Shown: positions 27,489-36,628, numbered from the stretch's first letter. The stretch is 63,884 nt of DNA from an uncultured Paracoccaceae bacterium (GCA_937873685.1 CALMYO010000228.1:1-63884), one strand, 5' to 3'. Numbers and translations are program-made. The notes: generated by a model not told the origin, from the sequence alone.

Positions 27489-27524
27489 TTGCCCACAGAC
27501 CTGTGGCGACGAGAAGCGAATGTC
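27489..27524 (-). promoter_or_regulatory. Shared 36-bp dyad element, copy A
   Basis: Read on the minus strand it starts GACATTCGCTTC and continues to GCCACAGGTCTGTGGGCAA, with a CCACAG-N2-CTGTGG dyad inside. A second copy at 62970-63005 is identical at 31 of 36 positions and stands in the same orientation to its own downstream gene. Downstream of both copies the blocks AACCA and GATTCTA recur in order with different spacing. It is 198-233 bp from the start of the COG0523/hyuAB operon and probably binds a common regulator. Confidence 0.55.
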
Positions 27525-27536
27525 CGAACCGGACCG

Positions 27537-28442
27537 CTAGATGACCGGCGGACGCTTGCCGCTTTCAAACGGGTAGCGCTTGCGGAAATCGTCGCAGATG
27601 TCCTCGAACGTCGCCCAGCGCACGCCATCATGTCCGTTGATATAGTCGATAAGGCGCTCCAGCATCAGCAGCACCTGCGGCCGGCCGCTGACATCCGGGT
27701 GGATGGTGAAGGCAAAGACCGCATAGTCCATTTCGCGGTAGACCCAGTCGAACTGGTCCCGCCACATCTGTTCGATATCGCGCGGATTGACGAAGCCGTG
27801 GCTGTTCGGCGACTTCTTTATGAACATCATCGGCGGCAGGTCGTCGACATACCAGTTGGCGCCGATCTCGACGAGATCGATCTCCTTGCCGTGCTTGAGC
27901 GGGACCATCCACTCCTCGGCCTTCTTGGAATAGTCAATTTTTGTCCATTCGTCGCCGACGCGTGAATAGAACGGCTGGAAGTCTCGGTAGCCCTGGCTGT
28001 GATCGTAGGTGAAGCCGTATTTCTTCAACAGCGCCGCCGTCGAAGACGACATCTCCCACCATGGCGCGACATATCCACGTGGCGCCTTGCCGGAGATTTT
28101 CTCGATTACCTCGACGGATTTCGCCAGAACCGCCTCTTCCTGGACAGGCGTCATCGCCACCGGATTCTCATGGCTGTAGCCATGGGCGCCAATTTCGTGA
28201 CCCTCGTCGACGATCTGTCGGCACTGGTCCGGGAAGGTCTCGATCGAATGACCCGGAATGAAAAAGCTGGTCGGAAGGTTGTATTTCTTGAACAGTCTCA
28301 GCAGGCGCGGCACTCCGACCTCGGTTGCAAAAACACCGCGCTGGATATCGGACGGCGAATCCTCCCCGCCATAGGATCCGAGCCAGCCGGCCACCGAGTC
28401 TATGTCGGTGCCGAATGCGCAGAAGATTTCTTTCTTGGCCAT
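27537..28442 (-). CDS. Polysaccharide-deacetylase-fold hydrolase, cyclic imidase/PgdA (HP0310) type
   Basis: 301 residues, closely like H. pylori HP0310 (shared [24 protein letters not shown] start, [45 protein letters not shown]). HP0310 was named a peptidoglycan deacetylase, but this subfamily also contains cyclic imide hydrolases and is related to PuuE allantoinase. NodB-type residues are Asp13/Asp15 (GTDID) and the HGYSH pair. There is no signal peptide or membrane anchor, which argues against a cell-wall substrate. Its neighbours handle carbamoyl and amide bonds, so ring opening of an imide, hydantoin or allantoin-like compound is my preferred role. Confidence 0.82.
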   Translation of the reverse strand: MAKKEIFCAFGTDIDSVAGWLGSYGGEDSPSDIQRGVFATEVGVPRLLRLFKKYNLPTSFFIPGHSIETFPDQCRQIVDEGHEIGAHGYSHENPVAMTPVQEEAVLAKSVEVIEKISGKAPRGYVAPWWEMSSSTAALLKKYGFTYDHSQGYRDFQPFYSRVGDEWTKIDYSKKAEEWMVPLKHGKEIDLVEIGANWYVDDLPPMMFIKKSPNSHGFVNPRDIEQMWRDQFDWVYREMDYAVFAFTIHPDVSGRPQVLLMLERLIDYINGHDGVRWATFEDICDDFRKRYPFESGKRPPVI

Positions 28443-28830
28443 TGCACTCCCTTTCCCTCGTCAGACTTTTTCGCACCCACGTCGCCTGAATGCCTTTCGC
28501 TCAGGCAAACCGCATCCTTCCACATCTCCCGCCAGGCGGAAAACGGACTTCCCTGCCTGCTTCAACGCTGTCAGGAGCATCATAACAACGCCCCATGATA
28601 TGCGCAATTGTTTTTAAAAAATAACAATTTAAGTAACTTGCGGGATTGACCGATACCTGGTTTGCATTAATTGAATTCAGGTTCCGTATCAAACCGGTTG
28701 ACGGCGCGCGCGCGCCTCCATGCGTTCGGGCGGCCGGGCGAACCGCCAGCCCCGTGGCGGAACGGCATCGGCGTTCCTTTTTGTCCGGCTTGATCATCGC
28801 GGATAACCTGACTTGCCCATGAACAACGCC
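28443..28830. promoter_or_regulatory. AT-rich intergenic region upstream of imidase-like gene
   Basis: No gene is seen in these 388 bp. AATTGTT (28606-28612) and AACAATT (28623-28629) form a perfect 7-bp dyad around an A/T core, about 165 bp before the imidase-like start at 28442. About 40 bp further upstream, ACCTG and CAGGT flank an AT-rich core near 28655-28682. These are probable promoter or operator elements for the minus-strand gene. Confidence 0.4.
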
Positions 28831-29766
28831 TCAGTCCGGCGCGATAGCGCCTTTGCGCTCCACGATCAGCCGATAGGCTTGCGGTTCGCGGTGGCGGGCG
28901 AAATCGAAGATTGTCTCGCGGTAACGCTTGCCCATGTCGAGGTCGCAGTTGGCGGCGATCACCTCATCCTCCAGCGTCGAAGCCATCGCCACGATCTCGC
29001 CTGACGGCGCGACAATCACGCTTTGGCCAACCATGTTGGAGCCTTCCTCGACGCCGCATTTGGCGACGCCCACCACCCAGGTGGAATTCTGGTAGGCGCC
29101 AGCCTGCATCGAGAGATGATTGTGGAACTGGGTCAGGCTGTCGATGTCGCGATGGCCGGTGTGATCGTATGGCGTGTTGTAGCCGAGCATGACCATCTCG
29201 ACACCTTGCAGGCCCATGACCCGATAGGTCTCCGGCCAGCGCCGGTCGTTGCAGATGCACATGCCGATCACGCCGCCGAAAGACCGCCACACGGGAAATC
29301 CGAGGTCGCCGGGTTCAAAGTAGCGTTTTTCCAGATGCTGGTGTGTCCGGTTGGGTTGCGGCGCGGCATGTCCGGGAAGATGCACCTTGCGGTACTTGCC
29401 AATGATCTCCCCCTTGCGATCTACGACGATCGAGGTGTTGAAGCGTCGTTTTCTTCCCTCCTGCATGACGATTTCGGCGTATCCGAGACTGAAACCGATG
29501 CCGAGTTTGCGGCTTTCCTCGAACAGCACAGCGGTTTGCGGGCCCGGCATTTCGGTTTCGAAGAAGCTGTCGAGTTCGGCCTCGTCTTCGATGAGCCAGC
29601 GCGGGAAAAACGTGGTGAGGCAAAGCTCGGGGAAAACGACCAGCTCCGCCTGGCGGGCATGGGCTTCACGCATCATGGCAAGCAGTCGCGCCACGGTTTG
29701 CGTACGGGTTTCAGCGCGGGCGATCGGCCCCATCTGCGCCGCTGCGGTCCTCACCAATCTTGCCAT
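28831..29766 (-). CDS. N-carbamoyl-D-amino acid amidohydrolase (nitrilase superfamily)
   Basis: 311 residues from the ATG at 29766 with AGGAGGAG upstream. The catalytic triad has exactly the numbering of the characterised rhizobial enzymes: Glu47 (FPELCL), Lys127 (KYRKVHLPG) and Cys172 (CICNDRRWPE), with the carboxylate-binding Arg175-Arg176 next to it. It splits N-carbamoyl amino acids from hydantoin opening into amino acid, CO2 and ammonia, and is cytoplasmic. The first 56 bp overlap the 3' end of the dehydrogenase gene upstream. Confidence 0.9.
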   Translation of the reverse strand: MARLVRTAAAQMGPIARAETRTQTVARLLAMMREAHARQAELVVFPELCLTTFFPRWLIEDEAELDSFFETEMPGPQTAVLFEESRKLGIGFSLGYAEIVMQEGRKRRFNTSIVVDRKGEIIGKYRKVHLPGHAAPQPNRTHQHLEKRYFEPGDLGFPVWRSFGGVIGMCICNDRRWPETYRVMGLQGVEMVMLGYNTPYDHTGHRDIDSLTQFHNHLSMQAGAYQNSTWVVGVAKCGVEEGSNMVGQSVIVAPSGEIVAMASTLEDEVIAANCDLDMGKRYRETIFDFARHREPQAYRLIVERKGAIAPD

Positions 29767-30709
29767 GCTCTCCTCCTGATTTCGATCCGGCGGCGCCGAG
29801 ACGCTCCGCCTGCTCTCCCGTTGCCTGCAGGAAACGATACATTTCAGTGTGGTCTGCGTGGTGGCCGAGCATCGCCAGCGCCTCGGCCCAAAGGCGCGCC
29901 TGGGAGGCGGTCCCGCTCGTTCCGCACCCCAGCGCCTGCGCCAGATCGGCCGCTGTCGCGACATCTTTCGCCATCAACGCCATCGCAAATCCCGACGAGA
30001 AGGCGCCGGAGAGGATCTGCGGCTTCATCTTAACTTCAGTGGTGTTGTTGCGCCCCGTCGAGGCGTTCAGCACATCGACCAGCGTGGCAGTATCGATTCC
30101 GAAGGCTTGCGCCACAATCGCCGCCTCGCAAGCCGCTGTCAGCCCCGCGGCGGAAACATAGTTGTTGAGCGCCTTGACAGCATGGCCGCTGCCAAGGGCG
30201 CCGGTATGGAACACCCGGCTGCCCATCGCCTCGAGCACGGGCCTGGCGCGGGCAATGTCCTGCGCTTCGCCGCCGGCCATGATCGCAAGCGCTCCGTCAG
30301 CGGCCCTTGCTACCCCGCCCGATACCGGCGCGTCGATCATGCTGAGGCCAAGCGCTTGCAATTCGTTCCCGAGCGCGCGCGTGCCGAGGGGTGCGGATGA
30401 ACTCATGTCGATGACCATTGCGCCGCGCGGCATCGCGGCCGCCACTGCGCTTTTCCCGATCAACACCTCTCGCACCGTTTGGCCATCGGGAAGCATGGTG
30501 ATGACGATCCCGGACGATTGCGCCACCTCGGCGGCGGTCTGGCACACGATTGCGCCCGCCTCGCATAATGGCGCTGTCGCCATGGGCGATACGTCGTGGC
30601 AAGCCAGCCGGTGACCGGCGGCAACCAGACGCAGAGCCATCGGCCGGCCCATGCGGCCAAGGCCGATGAAACCAATTTTCTGAGGATTACCGGCCGCTTC
30701 GATTGCCAT
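29711..30709 (-). CDS. Beta-hydroxyacid dehydrogenase (HIBADH family)
   Basis: 332 residues. Rossmann motif FIGLGRMGRPMA is near the start, the substrate motif DAPVSGGVARAADGAL in the middle, and the catalytic Lys in GSGHAVKALNN. It oxidises or reduces a 3-hydroxy acid, such as tartronate semialdehyde or 3-hydroxyisobutyrate, with NAD(P). The C-terminal 18 or so residues are encoded in a 56-bp overlap with the carbamoylase gene and are hydrophilic and low in complexity, as if the reading frame was extended into its neighbour. GAGG precedes the ATG. Confidence 0.88.
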   Translation of the reverse strand: MAIEAAGNPQKIGFIGLGRMGRPMALRLVAAGHRLACHDVSPMATAPLCEAGAIVCQTAAEVAQSSGIVITMLPDGQTVREVLIGKSAVAAAMPRGAMVIDMSSSAPLGTRALGNELQALGLSMIDAPVSGGVARAADGALAIMAGGEAQDIARARPVLEAMGSRVFHTGALGSGHAVKALNNYVSAAGLTAACEAAIVAQAFGIDTATLVDVLNASTGRNNTTEVKMKPQILSGAFSSGFAMALMAKDVATAADLAQALGCGTSGTASQARLWAEALAMLGHHADHTEMYRFLQATGEQAERLGAAGSKSGGEHGKIGEDRSGADGADRPR

Positions 30710-30763
30710 GTCGCCTCATTGCGGTTCGGCGTCGCGACCGGAATCGTGATCGCGCGCCGGTTG

Positions 30764-32161
30764 TCAGGAGCGAAGCCAGGTCGGCTCGAAACTGTCGCGC
30801 AGAATGCGGTCGATTTCCAGCCCGTGTGCGAGCAGGTCGTCATCGCAGCCCATGGGCGCGGAAAAGAGGATGCTTGTCGGCAACCCAACGGCATCGCGCC
30901 CGTTCGGGATGGCCAGACCGCAAAAACCGAGGAAATTGCCGATCATCGTGTTGCGCAACACGTTCAGGTTCACCTTGTGAAACAGCTCGGCGTCGGCTTC
31001 GAGCGGCGCGATTGCCGGCGCGGTCTGCGGCGTGGTCGGCATCGCCAACAACGCGCCTTCGAGGCGGCTTGCAACAGAAACGAGCGCGCGCTTGCGCGTT
31101 TCCTGGATGCACAGCAGGTCATGGGCCGTCATGCGCCCGCCTTGCATGATACGGTGAATGACCCGCGCGTCGATGCGCGCGCCGTCAGCGCTCTCCACCA
31201 GTTCGCGGTATTCGTGATAGGCCTCGGCCGCCGTCAGCGAACCGTGACGGGCGTTCAATTCTATGAATTCGTCGATTTCCGGGACTATGGCGCGCTCGAT
31301 GCGCGCGCCTGCCTCCTCCAACGACCGCAGCGATGCTTCAAAGTTCTCGAGGACCGCCGGTTCGCAGCCGTCAAGACAGTAGTTCCTTGCAACGACGATG
31401 CGCAGATCGGAGGCGTTGCGCTGGCGCACAGGCGTGGTTACGGCGCCGCGCAGCACCATGTCGAGAAGCAGGCAATCCTCCACTGAGCGGGCGAGCGGAC
31501 CGATCGTGTCCAGCGTTCGCGACAAGGGCACCATGCCATCCTTGCGAATGCGTCCTTCACTGGTCTTGAACCCGTAGACGCCGTTCAACGATGCGGGAAT
31601 GCGCACGGAGCGGCCCGTATGGGTGCGGTTGGCGTTTGGTGTTTTCTCGGCCGCCACCGCCGCGCCGCTGCCCGACGACGAACCGCCCGGCGAGCGGTGC
31701 GTCCCATCGTCGTTCGGGTTGACCGGCGTGCCGAAATGCGGGTTCAGTCCGAGGCCGGAATACGCGAACTCGGTCATGTTCAGCTTGCCGAGACACACCA
31801 TCCCCGCGGCGGCCGCATGGGCCACGCAGGGCAGGTCCTGCGTCTTTGGGGGCGTGTCGCGATAAAGGGACGAAGCCACCGTCGTCGGCGCGCCGGCCAC
31901 GTCGAACAGATCTTTCCAGGCGATCGGGACGCCGTCAAGCGGCGACAGGGGGCGCTGGCGACGGTATCGTTCGTCCGAGGCGCGGGCTTCGCGCAAGGCG
32001 CGTTCAGTCATGACCGTGATGAAGATATTCGACGCGGCGGCTTGCGAAATACGCGAAATCAGGTGCTCGACCAGCGCGACCGGGCTGGATTCTCCGCTCC
32101 TGAACGCCAATCCGATTTGCGATGCGGTACGCTTGGCGATATCGCGTTGCGATGTTGTCAT
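30764..32161 (-). CDS. Amidase-signature family amidase with altered active-site loop
   Basis: 465 residues from the ATG at 32161. The Ser-cisSer-Lys triad is present: Lys83 (GVPIAWKDLFDV), Ser161 (GGSSSGSG) and Ser185 in TGRSVRIPA, with normal 24-residue Ser-Ser spacing. The loop before the nucleophile reads EKTPNANRTHTGRS where the family usually has about VPxAxGTDTGGS; several changes look like single transversions. Activity may be changed or lost. In context it could hydrolyse half-amides formed by imide opening. It lies between the polyamine-type ABC genes and the dehydrogenase gene, all on one strand. Confidence 0.85.
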   Translation of the reverse strand: MTTSQRDIAKRTASQIGLAFRSGESSPVALVEHLISRISQAAASNIFITVMTERALREARASDERYRRQRPLSPLDGVPIAWKDLFDVAGAPTTVASSLYRDTPPKTQDLPCVAHAAAAGMVCLGKLNMTEFAYSGLGLNPHFGTPVNPNDDGTHRSPGGSSSGSGAAVAAEKTPNANRTHTGRSVRIPASLNGVYGFKTSEGRIRKDGMVPLSRTLDTIGPLARSVEDCLLLDMVLRGAVTTPVRQRNASDLRIVVARNYCLDGCEPAVLENFEASLRSLEEAGARIERAIVPEIDEFIELNARHGSLTAAEAYHEYRELVESADGARIDARVIHRIMQGGRMTAHDLLCIQETRKRALVSVASRLEGALLAMPTTPQTAPAIAPLEADAELFHKVNLNVLRNTMIGNFLGFCGLAIPNGRDAVGLPTSILFSAPMGCDDDLLAHGLEIDRILRDSFEPTWLRS

Positions 32162-32287
32162 GGTCGTGGACCTTTTGCGTATGCGACCCCCTCGCGGGGA
32201 AAGCCTGCATGCTTCCCCCACGGCCGAAGCCCCGGAAATTTCGACATCAATGCGCCGCGGAACGCCCGATCGGGCTCTTGCGACGCA

Positions 32288-33472
32288 TCATTCCGCGTAC
32301 GGAGATCCTTTCTCCCCCGTATCGACCTTCTCAAGCACATGCATGTCGGCCGATTTCCAACTCACGGTCACCCTTGAGCCGGGAACGACCGGTTCTGCGA
32401 AATAGGCGCGATCCGAAATATTGGCGACGAACTGGCCCTCGCCTTCGATCCTGACAGTAATCTTGACAAAATTGCCCTGATACTCGGTTGCCTCGACCGT
32501 ACCCTCCAGCGCATTGCGGGTGTCGCCATGCGAACCGCCCGAACGGTGGACATCGACCAGGTCGCGCCGGATCGAAACCGATACCGCTTGTCCCTGCGTG
32601 GCCACCACTTGCGCCGCTGGCGCCTCCAGCATGCCGCCCGCGGCGGTCTTGATGATGGCGGTCTCGGCCGATCTGGAAACGACGGCGCCGGTCAGAACGT
32701 TTTGCGCACCCATGAAGCGGGCGACGTAAGGAGTTTTCGGCTCGTTGAAGATCTCGCGCGCGGTGCCCGCCTGCTCAATCACACCGTTGTCCATCACCAC
32801 GACCATGTCGGCAAGGGCGATCGCCTCGGGTTGTGTGTGCGTGACATGCAGGAAGGTAATGCCGAGTTCGGCCTGCAAACTCTTCAGTTCGCCGCGCATT
32901 TGCAAACGAAGAAACTCGTCCAGCGCCGAAAGCGGTTCGTCGAGCAGCAGAACCTTCGGATTGGTAATCAGTGCCCGCGCCAAAGCCACGCGCTGCTGCT
33001 GACCGCCCGAAAGCTGCGCCGGCATGCGGTCCTTCAGATGGTCGAGTTGCACACGCGGCAGCATCTCGAAGGCGCGGTTGCGTCGCTCAACCTTGCCGAC
33101 GCCTCGCATCTTCAGGTAGAAGCCAACATTGTCGAGAATGGTGAGATGCGGGAACAGGGCATAGCTCTGGAACATCATGGCCGTGCCGCGCGCGACCGGC
33201 GGCTTGCCCACAACCATGTCATCACCGATGTAGATTTCGCCCGAACTCGGCGTCTCATGGCCGGCGACCATGCGCAGGATCGTCGTCTTGCCGCAGCCGG
33301 AAGGGCCGATCATGCAGCAGTACGAACCGTGCGGTATCGTCAGGCTGACATTCCTGACCGCCTGCGTCGGGCCGAAACTCTTTGTGACATCGACCAGCCT
33401 GATCTGGCCGGAACCACCGGTATGCGCAGCGCTTTTCGCCTTGTCACCGACGGTCGCGTTCATGTTCATCAT
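32288..33472 (-). CDS. Polyamine/opine-type ABC transporter ATPase (PotA type)
   Basis: 394 residues from the first ATG of ATGATGAACATG, which overlaps the upstream permease stop (ATGA). Walker A is GPSGCGKTT, the Q-loop MMFQSYALFPH, the signature LSGGQQQRVALARA, Walker B VLLLDEPLSALD and the switch His VTHTQPEA. A C-terminal TOBE domain follows. An extra N-terminal 20-residue tail is Ala/Lys rich. It powers the importer formed with the two permeases and the TAT-exported binding protein encoded upstream. Confidence 0.92.
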   Translation of the reverse strand: MMNMNATVGDKAKSAAHTGGSGQIRLVDVTKSFGPTQAVRNVSLTIPHGSYCCMIGPSGCGKTTILRMVAGHETPSSGEIYIGDDMVVGKPPVARGTAMMFQSYALFPHLTILDNVGFYLKMRGVGKVERRNRAFEMLPRVQLDHLKDRMPAQLSGGQQQRVALARALITNPKVLLLDEPLSALDEFLRLQMRGELKSLQAELGITFLHVTHTQPEAIALADMVVVMDNGVIEQAGTAREIFNEPKTPYVARFMGAQNVLTGAVVSRSAETAIIKTAAGGMLEAPAAQVVATQGQAVSVSIRRDLVDVHRSGGSHGDTRNALEGTVEATEYQGNFVKITVRIEGEGQFVANISDRAYFAEPVVPGSRVTVSWKSADMHVLEKVDTGEKGSPYAE

Positions 33473-34284
33473 CCGCCCCGTTTGCGTTGTATGAGATAGA
33501 TCGATCCAAGCGCCAGTCCGATGACGAGGAACGAGATCGCCGTTGTCATGGCCCCAAGCGCATAAAGCGAGGGCGATGTCACATTCGTCGTCATCGTCCA
33601 GATTTCCAACGGCAAGGTGTTCTTTGTGCCGATGGTCAGCCAACTGCGCGGGAATTCGTCATAGGACAGCGTGAAACCGAACAGCGCCACGGCGATCATC
33701 CCGGGGAAAACGATCGGCACCACGACCTCCATGACAGTCTGCCAGCGCGTCGCGCCGAGATCGTAGGCGGCCTCCTCATAGGAGGGGCTGAGGCGACCCA
33801 GCACGGCGAACATGATCAGCAGGCCGAATGGCAGTGTCCATGACAGATGCGCGCCGAGGCCGGTCGTGAACCAGTTTGCCGAAACGCCGAGGAAACGCGC
33901 TGTCACCAGCACGCCGATCGACAGCACCAGACCCGGTACGATCAGGCTCGCGATGGCGGTGTAGAACAGGACTGTTGAGCCGAAGAAGCGCCTGCGGAAA
34001 CCGAAGCCGGCGGCAACGGAAACAAGCACGGTTAGCAGCATCACCAGTATCGCCAGTGGGAAGGAGCGGCTGAACGCGCCTGGCACGTCGCCGACGCGCG
34101 ACGGGTTGAACACCTCGCCGAACCACATAAGCGAGGGATCACGCAGGGGGAATGTCAACGCTCCGCTCGGCCCTTGGAAGGCCAGCACGAGTACCGAGAT
34201 CATCGGCCCGTAAAGGAAAATCACGAACGCTGTGAACAGCGTAGCCAAAACATAGAATGTCCATGGCCTGCGGTCGGTCGACAT
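33469..34284 (-). CDS. ABC transporter permease (PotC type)
   Basis: 271 residues with six predicted membrane segments. The EAA loop reads YEEAAYDLGATRWQTVMEVVVP, and LSYDEFPRSW is the usual PotC C-terminal feature. It lies 3 bp after the PotB-type gene and overlaps the ATPase start. Together they form the channel of a polyamine/opine-class importer; the real ligand may be a cyclic amide or its hydrolysis product, given the genes around it. Confidence 0.92.
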   Translation of the reverse strand: MSTDRRPWTFYVLATLFTAFVIFLYGPMISVLVLAFQGPSGALTFPLRDPSLMWFGEVFNPSRVGDVPGAFSRSFPLAILVMLLTVLVSVAAGFGFRRRFFGSTVLFYTAIASLIVPGLVLSIGVLVTARFLGVSANWFTTGLGAHLSWTLPFGLLIMFAVLGRLSPSYEEAAYDLGATRWQTVMEVVVPIVFPGMIAVALFGFTLSYDEFPRSWLTIGTKNTLPLEIWTMTTNVTSPSLYALGAMTTAISFLVIGLALGSIYLIQRKRGG

Positions 34285-34287
34285 CGG

Positions 34288-35151
34288 TTATCTCACCAAC
34301 TCTTTGCGCACGTCGACGAGGCGGAAGATCCCGCTGGCGATCAGCATCACGATGACCAGAAGGATCACGGCGTTAGCCGCGGCGCGGGGATAGTTGAGGA
34401 ACTGCAGGTCGTTGAATATTCCCGACGTGGCGGAGCCGGAAAGCCCGCCGCTCATCACCTTCACCACGGCGAAATCGCCCATCACCAGCGTGACCACGAA
34501 CAGGGAACCAAGGGCAATGCCGGTCTTGGAAAGCGGCAGCACCACGTTCCACACAACGCCCCAGCGCGTCGCGCCGGCGTCGATGGCCGCTTCCAGCAGC
34601 GCCTTGTCGATGCGCGCCATCGAATTGAAGATCGGCACCATCATGAACAGGGTAAAAAGGTGGACATAGGTCACAACGACCGAGAAATCGGAAAACAGCA
34701 GCCAGTCGAGCGGCTGTTCGATAACACCAATTCCCTGCAAACCCTGGTTTATCAGCCCTTCGCGGCCGAGTACCGGCCGCCACGATATCATGCGAATGAT
34801 GTTGGAGGTCCAGAACGGCACCGTGCACACCAGGAACAGGCCGATAGCGACCATCAGATGGCGAACGTGAAAGACGAGGAAATATGAGAGCCAGAAGCCG
34901 AGAACCAGCGTGATGGCGAGCACTATCAGTGTGAACTTGATCGTTGAGAGATACAGGGCCCAAGTCGTCGGGTTGCTCAGCAGGTCATAGTAGTTCTTGA
35001 AGGTGAAATCCGGCACCAGACCGACCAGCATCTGGTAGCGGAAGAAACTGACGATCACCACCAGCGCCACCGGGATGATGAAAAACAGCAGCAGTACGAT
35101 CGCCATCGGGGCGACCTGCAACTGCGCGGCCAGGGAAGAACGGGCGCTCAT
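34288..35151 (-). CDS. ABC transporter permease (PotB type)
   Basis: 287 residues with six predicted membrane segments, the first being APMAIVLLLFFIIPVALVVIVSF. The EAA loop reads LLEAAIDAGATRWGVVWNVVLP, and FWTSNIIRMISW is a PotB hallmark. It is separated from the binding-protein gene by a short region that holds a perfect GC palindrome at 35181-35200. Confidence 0.92.
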   Translation of the reverse strand: MSARSSLAAQLQVAPMAIVLLLFFIIPVALVVIVSFFRYQMLVGLVPDFTFKNYYDLLSNPTTWALYLSTIKFTLIVLAITLVLGFWLSYFLVFHVRHLMVAIGLFLVCTVPFWTSNIIRMISWRPVLGREGLINQGLQGIGVIEQPLDWLLFSDFSVVVTYVHLFTLFMMVPIFNSMARIDKALLEAAIDAGATRWGVVWNVVLPLSKTGIALGSLFVVTLVMGDFAVVKVMSGGLSGSATSGIFNDLQFLNYPRAAANAVILLVIVMLIASGIFRLVDVRKELVR

Positions 35152-35180
35152 CGGCTTAACGGAATCTCGTGTCGGGAAGA

Positions 35181-35200
35181 GGGGCGGCGGCCGCCGCCCC
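35181..35200 (-). terminator. Palindromic hairpin after PotD-type gene
   Basis: This is a perfect 20-bp GC-only palindrome made of GGGGCGGCGG and its reverse complement. It begins 17 nt after the binding-protein stop (35218) and ends 29 nt before the next start. Without a U-tract it is best read as an mRNA 3'-end barrier or attenuator within the operon. Confidence 0.55.
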
Positions 35201-35217
35201 CTGTTTTCGGTTGGTTG

Positions 35218-36516
35218 TCAGGCGGCGTTAAACTCGTTCCACTTGGCAAACAGGAATTCGGCTTCGTCCATCAGGTTGTTCCAGACGCCGACATTGCCGA
35301 AACGTTCTTCGTAGGAGCCGCCGTCACGCACTTCACCGGCCTCGTTGGTCTTCTCGCCGGTCGGGCTGGTGATGACGTCCGTCGACGCCTTGCCCTCGTA
35401 GAAGAACCCACGCTCGTTCTCGGACAGGTTTGCCTTCGCCGATTCCGGGTTGGCACTGTAGTAGCCCTGCTTGGCGATGAAACCGCCGACGCGGCCGTCA
35501 TTGTACCAGTTGACGTATTCGATCGCCGCTTCGCGCTTCAGCCCTTCCAGGTGCGACATCAGGCCAAGCCCGTTGCCCCAGCCGCGATAGCCTTCCTTCA
35601 GCGGCTGGTAGACACAGGGTGTACCCTGCACCTTGACCGCCGTAACCGCGGGCGACCACATCGACTGGATCACCACCTCGCCGGCCGCCATCAGGTTGAC
35701 CGACTCATCGAAGGTGTTCCACAGGGCGCGCCAGTGGCCAGCCTTCTTCAACTCGATCAGCTTGGAGATGGTGGCGTCGAGTTCCTCGCGGGTCGGGTTG
35801 CCCTTGTCGCCGTACTTCACTTCGCCCGCCGCATCGAGCGCCATGATGGCGTCCATGATGCCGATTGTGGGGATGTTCTGGATCGCCGCCTTGCCCTTGA
35901 AATCCGACGAAAGCAGATCGCTCCAGCTGGTGATGTCGCGGCCGACGAGGTCCGGGCGCACGCCAAGCGTGTCGGCGTTGTAGACGCCCGGCACGAAGTT
36001 CACGAAGTCGGTCGCGGCAGTGGCGAAGTCCCTGGCGTCCTTGCCCGACCGGTAGATGAACTCGAACGGGGAGTCGCCCTGACGCGACACTTCCTTTCCG
36101 TTGAAAACGCCCTGCGTATAGAGCGTCGTCAGCTTGTCCCAGTTGCGGATCTCCGAAACGCCGATGCCCTGCAACGCGCCTTGCGGCACCGCAACCTTCG
36201 CCTGCCAGATTTCGATGTCGGCGACGTCGATCGCGCCCGGATCGTTGAACATGCGGTTGGTCATGCCGGCATGGTCGACCACCGACATCGTAACCTCAAA
36301 GCCCAGATCTTCGGTGGCCATCCTGCCGATATCGGCCAGCGTCGAATAGGACATGCCGGTGTGGTTGAGTTTCACGTCCTTCAAGTTCTGCGCCCAGATT
36401 GTCGGCGCGCCGAGCACAGTGGAGCCTGCCACCGCTGCGCCGGCGGCCAGAACCGTACGGCGCGACACCATTGCAGATCCGGTCTCGATCTTTGTCTGCC
36501 CAGTCGATGTCTTCAT
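35218..36516 (-). CDS. ABC transporter substrate-binding protein, TAT-exported (PotD type)
   Basis: 432 residues; AAGGAG precedes the ATG. A twin-arginine signal (SRRTVLAAGAAVAGSTVLG, residues 18-36, then AQNLKDV) shows that it folds before export. The spermidine/putrescine-like binding fold follows, with DVADIEIWQAK, LVGRDITSWSDLL, IQSMWSPAV and YVNWYNDGRVGGFIAKQGYY. The protein determines the ligand of the importer. The ligand is unknown; its place directly after hyuB suggests a cyclic amide, ureide or amine-containing acid. Confidence 0.9.
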   Translation of the reverse strand: MKTSTGQTKIETGSAMVSRRTVLAAGAAVAGSTVLGAPTIWAQNLKDVKLNHTGMSYSTLADIGRMATEDLGFEVTMSVVDHAGMTNRMFNDPGAIDVADIEIWQAKVAVPQGALQGIGVSEIRNWDKLTTLYTQGVFNGKEVSRQGDSPFEFIYRSGKDARDFATAATDFVNFVPGVYNADTLGVRPDLVGRDITSWSDLLSSDFKGKAAIQNIPTIGIMDAIMALDAAGEVKYGDKGNPTREELDATISKLIELKKAGHWRALWNTFDESVNLMAAGEVVIQSMWSPAVTAVKVQGTPCVYQPLKEGYRGWGNGLGLMSHLEGLKREAAIEYVNWYNDGRVGGFIAKQGYYSANPESAKANLSENERGFFYEGKASTDVITSPTGEKTNEAGEVRDGGSYEERFGNVGVWNNLMDEAEFLFAKWNEFNAA

Positions 36517-36628
36517 CTCACTACTCCTTGTTCGCGCACGCCTCGAATTGAAGCGCGCAATTGTGGCTGCCCTTCATCCGATCGTCGCCGCACCCGGCCA
36601 AGTTCCCGGCCGTGATACGTCACAGGCG

